9,011 nucleotides of DNA from an uncultured Alphaproteobacteria bacterium. GTDB lineage: Bacteria; Pseudomonadota; Alphaproteobacteria; Minwuiales; Minwuiaceae. Of this stretch, positions 1-6,136 are shown one piece after another. The stretch is from positions 1 to 9,011 of the forward strand of contig CAJYBQ010000093.1 in NCBI GenBank assembly GCA_913064755.1, given 5' to 3'. The position numbers and the translations under genes were made by a program. Each line of letters begins with the position of its first letter. Positions within the stretch are counted from its first letter, which is position 1. The notes beneath the pieces are model-generated. The model was not told where the DNA came from. It ran no database searches and worked only from the letters and a program-made list of their open reading frames with translations.

Positions 1-34
1 AACACGGCGGGCGGGCGGACCGTGAGGCTGGTCG

Positions 35-63
35 CCCACCTGGGCGCCATCGGCCCAGGTGGG
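35..63. repeat. Perfect 11-bp inverted repeat upstream of the monooxygenase gene
   Basis: Bases 35-45 (CCCACCTGGGC) and 53-63 (GCCCAGGTGGG) are exact reverse complements around a 7-base loop, ending 10 bases before the preferred ATG of the monooxygenase gene. No run of T follows on either strand, so it does not look like an intrinsic terminator. It could be an operator for a dimeric regulator, an mRNA hairpin affecting translation, or chance in very GC-rich DNA. The symmetry is seen directly; any function is inference. Confidence 0.5.
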
Positions 64-72
64 GCGCGCGCC

Positions 73-1575
73 ATGCACGTCGAGGTCGCTGCACAGCAGG
101 CAGCACAGCAGGCGGTCACCCATTTCGCTGTGCTGAGCGTGGGTGCCGGAATCTCCGGCATCGATGCGGCCTACCACCTGCAGCAGCATTGTCCCGAGCG
201 GAGCTTCGCCCTGCTGGAGAACCAGGAGAGCTTTGGCGGCACCTGGCGCACCCATACCTATCCCGGCATTCGCTCCGACAGCGACCTCTTCACCTTCGGT
301 TACGGCTGGAAACCCTGGCACGGGAAGCCAATTGCCAGCGCGGACAAGATCTTGTCGTATCTTGATGAGGTGCTGGATGAGCAGGACATTCGCCGCCACA
401 TCCGTTTCAGTCACCAGGTCAAGACCGCGACCTGGTCCAGTGACGACCAGACCTGGACGCTGGAAATCCTGCACGGCGACAGCGGTGAAACATCCGTCAT
501 GACCTGCACTTTCCTGTGGATGTGCCAGGGCTACTACAAGCACCAGGAAGGCTACACGCCGGACTTCCCGGGCATGGAGAACTTCAAGGGGCAGATCGTG
601 CATCCGCAGCGCTGGCCCGAAGACCTGGATTACAAGGGCAAGCGCGTTGTGGTGATCGGGTCCGGTGCGACGGCGGCAACGCTGATCCCGGCGATGGCCG
701 ACGACTGCGAACACATCACCATGCTGCAGCGTTCACCGACCTATTTCGCGGCCCGCCCGAACGTGAACGAACTGGCCGAACAGCTGCGCAGCCTCGACAT
801 CCCCGACGAATGGACGCACGAGATCGTCCGCCGCAACATCCTGCGCGAACAGCAGATGATCACCGCCGCGGCCATTCACAATCCGGAAGGCGTGAAGCAG
901 CAGTTGCTGACCATGGCGAAGGAATACCTGGGTGACGACTTCGACATCGACAAGCATTTCACCCCGTCCTATCGCCCCTGGCAGCAGCGCCTGGCCCTGA
1001 TCCCCGACGGTGACCTCTACAAGAAGCTGAAGGCGGGCAAGGCGTCCGTGGCGACCGATCGTATCGATACCTTCACGGAGGCCGGTATTCGCCTGCAGTC
1101 GGGCGAGGAACTGGAAGCCGACATCATCGTTACCGCGACCGGTTTCAACATGGCCATCCTGGGAGACATCGCCTTCACGATCGACGGCAAGCCGATGAAT
1201 TTCGCCGACCGGATCACCTGGCGCGGTTTCATGTATTCGGATTTCCCGAACATGGCCTGGGTCTTCGGTTACTTCCGGGCGAGCTGGACCCTGCGCGCCG
1301 ACCTGATCTCCGCCTTCGTCACGCGCCTGCTGAACCACATGGCGGCCAGGGGCGCCAGGTCGGTGACCCCGGAGCTGCGTGACTGCGACCAGGACATGAA
1401 GCTCGGTCCCTTCATCGACCCGGAGAACTTCAACCCCGGCTATGTCACCCGCAGCATCGACCGGATGCCGAAGCAGGGCGATCACGAGCCCTGGCTGTTC
1501 GAGCATGACTACCACGCCGAGAAGGACATCCTGCCGACCGCCGATCTGGAAGATGGCTCGCTCGTCTATCGTTGA
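73..1575 (+). CDS. EthA-like flavin-containing monooxygenase (Baeyer-Villiger type)
   Basis: A 500-residue FAD- and NADPH-dependent monooxygenase; family members oxidise ketones to esters or oxidise sulfur or nitrogen centres. The first Rossmann motif is GAGISG at residues 24-29, with the acidic FAD-ribose residue at E49 and GGTW at 55-58. The Baeyer-Villiger fingerprint FxGxxxHxxxWP is exact at F171-P182 (FKGQIVHPQRWP). The second nucleotide-binding turn is GSGATA at 196-201, and TATGF lies at 354-358. From memory, similarity to mycobacterial EthA (489 aa) runs along the whole length, including YPGIRSDSD and the C-terminal GYV-RS-D-PKQG block. I chose ATG 73 because GGTGGGG precedes it; an in-frame GTG at 22 would add 17 residues but has no clear ribosome site. 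EthA places its GxGxxG about 13 residues closer to the N-terminus, so the Ala/Gln-rich leader here is extra. The gene stands alone on the plus strand, convergent with panC. The substrate cannot be told from sequence. Confidence 0.93.
   Translation: MHVEVAAQQAAQQAVTHFAVLSVGAGISGIDAAYHLQQHCPERSFALLENQESFGGTWRTHTYPGIRSDSDLFTFGYGWKPWHGKPIASADKILSYLDEVLDEQDIRRHIRFSHQVKTATWSSDDQTWTLEILHGDSGETSVMTCTFLWMCQGYYKHQEGYTPDFPGMENFKGQIVHPQRWPEDLDYKGKRVVVIGSGATAATLIPAMADDCEHITMLQRSPTYFAARPNVNELAEQLRSLDIPDEWTHEIVRRNILREQQMITAAAIHNPEGVKQQLLTMAKEYLGDDFDIDKHFTPSYRPWQQRLALIPDGDLYKKLKAGKASVATDRIDTFTEAGIRLQSGEELEADIIVTATGFNMAILGDIAFTIDGKPMNFADRITWRGFMYSDFPNMAWVFGYFRASWTLRADLISAFVTRLLNHMAARGARSVTPELRDCDQDMKLGPFIDPENFNPGYVTRSIDRMPKQGDHEPWLFEHDYHAEKDILPTADLEDGSLVYR
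91..114 (+). repeat. 12-bp tandem duplication in the monooxygenase leader
   Basis: GCACAGCAGGCA (91-102) is followed directly by GCACAGCAGGCG (103-114), which differs only in the last base. In the monooxygenase frame it encodes the repeated peptide AQQA. It lies just before the first FAD-binding strand, in a stretch with no counterpart in EthA as I remember it. A replication-slippage duplication is the simplest explanation. Confidence 0.7.
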
Positions 1576-1655
1576 TGGTTTCAGAACAACGGCTTGGGTG
1601 CGGTTGTTGAATTCCCAGATTTGATCTGCTCGGCCCCGGGGCAGGGGGCCGGTGA
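1576..1655. other. Intergenic gap between convergent monooxygenase and panC, possible terminator hairpins
   Basis: Transcripts from both sides meet in this 80-base gap. Two dyads are visible. AACAAC (1585-1590) pairs with GTTGTT (1603-1608) around 12 bases. CGGCCCC (1631-1637) pairs with GGGGCCG (1645-1651) around 7 bases, and TGATC/GATCA arms extend it outward to 1622 and 1658, touching the panC stop codon. Neither is followed by a strong T run, so calling them a bidirectional terminator is inference from their position. Confidence 0.35.
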
Positions 1656-2516
1656 TCAGGTCGGCGTGTCCACCGGCACGTTGTCGATCAGGCGGGCCTT
1701 GCCCAGGTAGATGGCTGCAAAGGCGCGGGCGGGCCGTTTGGGACGATGGCTGAGTTCCAGGTTTTCCGCGTCGCGGACCTCCAGGTAGTCGACCGCGCCA
1801 AAGCCGGCGCGTTCCAGCCGCTTCAGACCCTTGTCGATGGTGGGGCGGACATCCTCGCCACGGCCGGCGACCTCGGCGATGTCGGTCAGGACACCGAACA
1901 ACTGCGGGGCAACCGCACGCTCCGCCTCGGTCAGGTGCCAATTGCGCGACGACATGGCCAGGCCGTCGGACTCCCGCACCGTGTCGATGCCACGGATCTC
2001 CACGGGGATGTTCAGGTCGGCCACCATCCGCCGCACCACCATCAACTGCTGATAGTCCTTGCGACCGAAATAGGCGCGGTCGGGCAGGCACTGCAGCAGC
2101 AGCTTGGTCACAACCACGGCAACCCCGGCGAAATGGCCCGAACGGGTCGCACCGCAGAGGCAGTCGGTCAGGCCGGACACGTCGACACTGGTGGCGAAAC
2201 CGGGCGGGTACATTTCCTCCGGCTCCGGCGACCAGATGGCATCGACGCCGCCCGCGGCCAGCAGTGCCGCATCGCGATCCATGTCGCGGGGGTAGGCCTC
2301 CAGGTCGGAGGCGCGGTCGAACTGTTTCGGATTGACGAAGATCGACACGACGGTGCGGTTGTTCTGGGCGCGTGAATTGCGCACCAGTGACATGTGGCCG
2401 TCATGCAGGAAGCCCATGGTCGGCACCATGCCGACGGTTTCCCCGGCACGCCGCCAACCGGATACCCGTGCGCGCAGGTCGCGCACGGTGGTGATGATCT
2501 CGGGCGAGTCATTCAT
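1656..2516 (-). CDS. panC: Pantoate--beta-alanine ligase (pantothenate synthetase)
   Basis: A cytoplasmic enzyme that joins D-pantoate and beta-alanine using ATP, through a pantoyl-adenylate intermediate, to make pantothenate for coenzyme A. The 286 residues match the usual length (about 280-290). The nucleotidyl-transferase signature PTMGFLHDGH lies at residues 32-41 (H38 and H41 form the HxGH motif), FVNPKQF at 60-66, GRKDYQQ at 151-157 and MSSRN at 188-192, the counterpart of the KMSK loop. All are intact, so the enzyme should be active. The start at 2516 places the HxGH motif at the normal distance, and an AGG lies 8 bases upstream. It begins 32 bases after the bactofilin stop on the same strand, so it is probably the last gene of that transcript. 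No panB or panD is in the window. Confidence 0.97.
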   Translation of the reverse strand: MNDSPEIITTVRDLRARVSGWRRAGETVGMVPTMGFLHDGHMSLVRNSRAQNNRTVVSIFVNPKQFDRASDLEAYPRDMDRDAALLAAGGVDAIWSPEPEEMYPPGFATSVDVSGLTDCLCGATRSGHFAGVAVVVTKLLLQCLPDRAYFGRKDYQQLMVVRRMVADLNIPVEIRGIDTVRESDGLAMSSRNWHLTEAERAVAPQLFGVLTDIAEVAGRGEDVRPTIDKGLKRLERAGFGAVDYLEVRDAENLELSHRPKRPARAFAAIYLGKARLIDNVPVDTPT

Positions 2517-2548
2517 GCGGTCAGCCTGTCGTGGTAAGTCTCTCGGGG

Positions 2549-3028
2549 TCAGGAAGCGGAGGCGATCCGGTCACCGCCAACGGCAACAGGCTTCACGACG
2601 GCAGCCGCGTCCTTGTCTTCCGACTTCCGCAGGATGGCCTTCAGCGGCTCGTCCAGCAGGCCCTTGCCGTCTGCCTTGCGTACCTGGCCTTCCAGGTGGG
2701 CACCGGCTTCCATGGCGAGCGAGGTATGCCAGATGTCGCCCAGGACCCGTGCCGTGCGTGTCAGGGTCACCGTGTCGCCGTGGATGCGGCCGCTCACCTG
2801 GCCGCGGATGTCCACTTCGCGGGCGCGCACCTCACCATCCACCGAGGCACCGGTGCCGACGATCAGCTTGCCGCAGGTGATGTCACCCGTGACGGTGCCG
2901 TCGACATGCACCTCGCCGTCGGTGTTCATGTCGCCCTTGACCTCCAGCCCCCGGCTGATGATCGACGGCGGTGACGGTTCGCTTCGGCGACCGGCTTCAG
3001 CCTTTGGCATCTTCGACTTTGAAAACAT
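2549..3028 (-). CDS. Bactofilin (polymer-forming cytoskeletal protein, DUF583 family)
   Basis: A 159-residue bactofilin. These proteins self-assemble without nucleotide into filaments, through a right-handed beta-helix, and organise cell-wall enzymes at the inner face of the membrane. The core spans about residues 24-117 and shows the family's short repeating strands with regular Gly and Val, for example GEVHVDGTVTGDI (38-50) and GQVSGRI (76-82). It is flanked by a basic, proline-containing N-terminal tail and a charged C-terminal tail, as usual. The N-terminus MFSKSK resembles the MFSK-type membrane-targeting peptide of alphaproteobacterial bactofilins such as Caulobacter BacA, which supports the start at 3028; AGG lies 5 bases before that ATG. 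The gene overlaps the end of the upstream M23 peptidase gene by 32 bases, suggesting translational coupling and shared function in cell shape. Confidence 0.93.
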   Translation of the reverse strand: MFSKSKMPKAEAGRRSEPSPPSIISRGLEVKGDMNTDGEVHVDGTVTGDITCGKLIVGTGASVDGEVRAREVDIRGQVSGRIHGDTVTLTRTARVLGDIWHTSLAMEAGAHLEGQVRKADGKGLLDEPLKAILRKSEDKDAAAVVKPVAVGGDRIASAS

Positions 3029-4619
3029 TGCGACCTGCCTTCAGGAATTGCTGCGGATCGACGAGCCCGCCCTGGAACTCTACCTCGTAGTGCACATGGC
3101 TGCCCGTACTGCGCCCGCTTGATCCCATTCTACCCACTTCGTCGTGGAAAGCGACCCGGTCACCGACCTTGACGCTGATGGCGCGGAGGTGACCGTAGCG
3201 GGTCACGAAGCCGGCACCGTGATCCACCTCGACCATGCGGCCATAGGCACCGTTCCAGTCCGCGAAGGTCACGATGCCCGGCGCGGTGACATGGACCGGC
3301 GTGCGCGGCGGGGCGGCAATGTCGATGCCCTTGTGCACCGACCGGCGCCCGTTGATGGGATCCTTGCGGGGGCCGAACTTCGACGACACGTAACCGGTGG
3401 TGGTCGGCCGGGCGAGGGGGATGCGTTCCAGCAGCAGCTGCATCTGTTCCCACCGCGTCAGGTCCTGTTCCAGCGTGCTGACCACATGCTCGAAGCTGTC
3501 CTCGGGCGCATCGATCGCCGTTTCGATCAACGGTCCGCCCTGGCCCATGGTCTCGCCATTGACGGCGGCCAGCATCTTGTCGATGGGAACGCCGGTCTGT
3601 TCCAGCGTCCGGGTCAGGGAGCCGATGTTGCGCCGTGCCCGATCCCCGACACCGCGCAGCAGAACCAGCTGGTTCGCACGCACGTCTTCCAGCCGGTCTT
3701 CCAGGTTGTCGACCAGTCCGGCAAGGGCGGAACCGCGCTGTTCCGCCTGCACCTGTCCCGCATGCGTGTCGGTCAGCGCGTCAGCCGTGGCGGCAAGGCG
3801 ACGCCGCAAGTCCATGTTGCTGTTGCGTGCCAGGCCCAGGTCGTTGCGCAGCACACCCATCTGGATGGCCAGGCGGCTCGCTTCCGACATCGCCAGGTCG
3901 CGGGCGCTCGCGACGGACGTCAGTTCGCGTTCGCGGTCGTTCAGGCGACGGCGCAGCGTGATCACGTTGTCCGTCGTTTCGGCCAGGGCCGCCTGCATCG
4001 CGCTCAGCCGGGTCGACTGGCTGCGCCGGATTTCCGCTTCCTGCATCTTGCCGCTGGTCGCGCCTGCCAGGGCCGATGCCATCTCGGCAAGACGGATCTC
4101 CACCAGCCGGTTGGCGGCAACGCGCGCCTGGAGCCGTCGGTTCAGCGCGCCGACCTCGCGGTCCAGGTCTTCGGTTGCCGAATGCGTCCGCTGATAATTG
4201 CTCTCCACCTGCGCCAGGCGCAGCTGGGTCTCGGTCAGTTCACCTTCCAGTTCACCACGGGTGGCAAGAAGGCGCCGTAACTCACCGTACTGACGTTCAA
4301 TTTCGGTGGTGGCGTTGGAATAATGCGCGCGCGTGGCGGCAAGCATGCCGTTCAGGCGCTGCCGTTCGCGTTCCAGTTCGCTGATCGCGCCCTGCTGTGC
4401 GCTGATGACTTCCGCACGATGGGTCCTGTCGATGGTGGCATAGCCGGCCCAGCCGACAAACGCGGTCAGCAGCGCAATGGTGCTGACCTGTGCCCCGGTC
4501 CTGACCGTGATGTAGCGGACCCGCGCGTCCACTCGCACTATCACGTGGCGTTCGGGCAAGATCTCCCGAACGCGGTTCCATATCCGCGCCAAAGCGCCGT
4601 CCTCCTGCGTGGCCGCCAT
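2997..4619 (-). CDS. Membrane-anchored M23 family metallopeptidase (LytM-type) with coiled coil
   Basis: A 540-residue predicted peptidoglycan endopeptidase. Residues 1-44 are a basic cytoplasmic tail, about 45-62 form one membrane helix (rich in Ala, Leu, Val), about 70-330 are Arg/Glu/Leu-rich coiled coil in the periplasm, and 409-530 are the M23 domain. The zinc ligands H429 and D433 (HKGID) and H510 (HVH, 508-510), and the catalytic-site histidine H477 (YGHL), are all present. It should therefore be an active hydrolase, unlike the degenerate LytM activators. The start at 4619 has GGA a few bases upstream. A promoter-like pair lies at 4694-4722. The bactofilin gene begins inside its last 32 bases; M23-bactofilin pairs act in cell-shape control in Helicobacter and in stalked alphaproteobacteria (LmdC with BacA in Hyphomonas). 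The domain order is the same as in LmdC-type proteins. Confidence 0.94.
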   Translation of the reverse strand: MAATQEDGALARIWNRVREILPERHVIVRVDARVRYITVRTGAQVSTIALLTAFVGWAGYATIDRTHRAEVISAQQGAISELERERQRLNGMLAATRAHYSNATTEIERQYGELRRLLATRGELEGELTETQLRLAQVESNYQRTHSATEDLDREVGALNRRLQARVAANRLVEIRLAEMASALAGATSGKMQEAEIRRSQSTRLSAMQAALAETTDNVITLRRRLNDRERELTSVASARDLAMSEASRLAIQMGVLRNDLGLARNSNMDLRRRLAATADALTDTHAGQVQAEQRGSALAGLVDNLEDRLEDVRANQLVLLRGVGDRARRNIGSLTRTLEQTGVPIDKMLAAVNGETMGQGGPLIETAIDAPEDSFEHVVSTLEQDLTRWEQMQLLLERIPLARPTTTGYVSSKFGPRKDPINGRRSVHKGIDIAAPPRTPVHVTAPGIVTFADWNGAYGRMVEVDHGAGFVTRYGHLRAISVKVGDRVAFHDEVGRMGSSGRSTGSHVHYEVEFQGGLVDPQQFLKAGRNVFKVEDAKG

Positions 4620-4693
4620 CGGTTCCGGTCTGCAACGGTCCGACGATCAATCTTGATACCCGGCGTGATTTACCCTGATGCCGGAAAGGACGG

Positions 4694-4722
4694 ATAAAAC
4701 GCAAAATCCGGCAGCGTTTCAA
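4694..4722 (-). promoter_or_regulatory. Candidate sigma70-type promoter for the M23-bactofilin-panC group
   Basis: Read on the minus strand, TTGAAA (4722-4717) and TTTTAT (4699-4694) are separated by exactly 17 bases and match the -35 and -10 consensus at 5 of 6 and 4 of 6 positions. They lie 75 bases upstream of the M23 start, in the longest gap between genes of the window (4620-4767), which is also richer in A and T than its surroundings. The match is seen directly; promoter activity is inferred. Confidence 0.45.
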
Positions 4723-4767
4723 TGGCAAAAGAAGCTTGACAGTGTTTGCACGGCACCACCGGGGGAA

Positions 4768-5583
4768 TCATTCGCCTGCCAGTGGTTCGTACATACCCGG
4801 TTCCATTCCGGCCGCCCGCCGGGCCACGGCATTGAAGGGTGGTTTCAGCCTGCCGCGGAATCCCTGCCTGACCAGTTCCTGCCAGCGCCGGTCGCGCGCC
4901 GGGCCAGACAGGCCGGTCAGCCGCGTGAACCAGTCGGACGCCGTGGCAACATGGGTGATCTCGTCATCGTAGATGACCTTCAGGACCCGGGCGGTCTCTG
5001 CATCGCCAAGCCGCGTGAACCGCGCGATCATTGCCGGCGTGACGTCCAGGCCGCGTGCCTCCAGCACCATGTGTGCAACCGCGATCCGCGCCAGTATATC
5101 CCCGGACGTGGCCATGGCAGCTTCCCACAATCCGTCGTGGGCGGGCAGGTCGCCGTAGGTGGCATCCAGTGCCTGAAGCCGATCCTGCAACATCAGGAAG
5201 TGGCGTGATTCATCATCGGCCACCTTCAGCCAGTCCGCGATGAAGGCCTCCGGCATCTCCGGTGTGGCAAAACGTGCCACCAGGTCGAGTGCCAGGTCGA
5301 TGGCGTTGAGTTCGATATGGGCGACCGCGTGAATCAGCGCGATCCGGGTCGCGTCGGTGCCCGCCCGGCGGCGTTTCGGCATGTCGCGTGGCGGCAGCAG
5401 GACCGGTCGTGCCGGGCGCGCGGGCCGGTCCGGCGGTCGCGTCTGGCCGCGCACCGGGTATTGCCCCGCCCGGTAAGCCAGATGAAGCCTGCGCGTGGCA
5501 TCTGCCTTGTCGACGGCACCGGTGACGGAAAGCACGGCGGCGATCGCTGCGGTCAACGTTTCACCGTCGTGTCCCGTCGTCAT
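4768..5583 (-). CDS. DUF455 family ferritin-like protein of unknown function
   Basis: A 271-residue protein that I recognise as DUF455, a ferritin-like four-helix family without established biochemical function. Counting from the ATG at 5583, the di-metal-type ligands fall in the expected helices: E91 (HIEL), E125 and H128 (ESRH), E175 (LEARG) and E208 and H211 (EITH). A Pro/Arg-rich stretch at about residues 48-72 precedes the helical bundle, and GDLPAHDGLWEAA at 144-156 is typical of the family. A longer frame opens at 5649, but that would overlap bcp by 38 bases; ATG 5583 leaves a 28-base gap, has GGA 7 bases upstream and gives the family's usual length. It follows bcp in the same orientation, which hints at oxygen or redox chemistry, but this is inference. 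MiaE-like or other di-iron oxygenase activity is possible and unproven. Confidence 0.88.
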   Translation of the reverse strand: MTTGHDGETLTAAIAAVLSVTGAVDKADATRRLHLAYRAGQYPVRGQTRPPDRPARPARPVLLPPRDMPKRRRAGTDATRIALIHAVAHIELNAIDLALDLVARFATPEMPEAFIADWLKVADDESRHFLMLQDRLQALDATYGDLPAHDGLWEAAMATSGDILARIAVAHMVLEARGLDVTPAMIARFTRLGDAETARVLKVIYDDEITHVATASDWFTRLTGLSGPARDRRWQELVRQGFRGRLKPPFNAVARRAAGMEPGMYEPLAGE

Positions 5584-5611
5584 GCCGGTGTCCGCGTGAT
5601 CGGCTGTGTGA

Positions 5612-6082
5612 TCACAGGGCCTTGACCGCCTCCAGCACTTCCTCGGCATGGCCCGGCACCTTCACCTTGCGCCAGACCCGGGCCAGCTTGCCGGCCCCGT
5701 CGATCAGGAAGGTGGAGCGTTCGATGCCCATGGACTTCTTGCCGTACATGTTCTTCTCGACCCAGACGCCATAGGCCTCGCAGACCGATCCGTCCTCGTC
5801 CGCGGCCAGCACCACGTCCAGATCGTACTTGGTCTTGAACTTGTCGTGCTTGGCGACCGTGTCCTTCGAGACGCCGATCACGGTGGCGCCCGCGGCACGG
5901 AATTCACCGATCAGGCCGGTGAAGGCGATGGCTTCCTTGGTGCAGCCCGGCGTGTCGTCCCGGGGATAGAAATACAGCACCACCGCCGAACCCTTCAGGT
6001 CCGCCAGTGCCGTCGATCCACCGCCGTCCGTCGGCATCGTGAATGCCGGTGCCGCGTCGCCCGCTTCAACCCTGTCCGTCAT
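5612..6082 (-). CDS. bcp: Thioredoxin-dependent peroxiredoxin, Bcp/PrxQ family
   Basis: A 156-residue cytoplasmic peroxiredoxin that reduces hydrogen peroxide and organic hydroperoxides. The active-site motif PxxxTPxC is intact (P40, T44, peroxidatic C47), and the conserved arginine is R122 (ERSTF). The resolving cysteine found five residues after the peroxidatic one in E. coli Bcp is replaced here by isoleucine (CTKEAI). The only other cysteine, C101, lines up with E. coli C99, which is not the resolving residue. The protein may thus work by a 1-Cys mechanism, a pattern I believe is common in alphaproteobacterial members. The frame is open to an ATG at 6112, but ATG 6082, with GGGAG about 11 bases upstream, gives the normal family N-terminus. 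It lies 54 bases after glnE and 28 bases before the DUF455 gene on the same strand. Confidence 0.95.
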   Translation of the reverse strand: MTDRVEAGDAAPAFTMPTDGGGSTALADLKGSAVVLYFYPRDDTPGCTKEAIAFTGLIGEFRAAGATVIGVSKDTVAKHDKFKTKYDLDVVLAADEDGSVCEAYGVWVEKNMYGKKSMGIERSTFLIDGAGKLARVWRKVKVPGHAEEVLEAVKAL

Positions 6083-6136
6083 CTTCCATGTTCTCCCGTG
6101 TCGTCGTTCCATGTGTCGTGCCAGCGCCGGTATACC

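Noticed and set aside
733..2091. A 452-codon minus-strand open frame across the monooxygenase and the end of panC
   Set aside because: It runs through two recognised genes in other frames and has shadow-like composition with no motif.
1746..2375. A 209-codon plus-strand frame opposite panC
   Set aside because: The PanC motifs on the minus strand explain these bases; the antisense product resembles nothing I recognise.
3144..4280. A 378-codon plus-strand frame opposite the M23 coiled-coil gene
   Set aside because: It is an antisense shadow with His/Gln/Arg-rich sequence; the minus-strand frame carries the M23 zinc motifs and a membrane helix.
4736..4741. TTGACA on the plus strand in the gap before the DUF455 stop
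   Set aside because: It is a perfect -35 hexamer, but no -10 element lies at proper distance downstream, and no plus-strand gene follows.
5584..5649. N-terminal extension of the DUF455 protein from ATG 5649
   Set aside because: The extra 22 residues would overlap bcp by 38 bases and lie outside the family's usual span; ATG 5583 has a better position and upstream site.
6084..6114. TTCCATGT occurring twice upstream of bcp
   Set aside because: Two 8-base copies 23 bases apart are weak evidence of regulation; one copy simply contains the alternative ATG at 6112.
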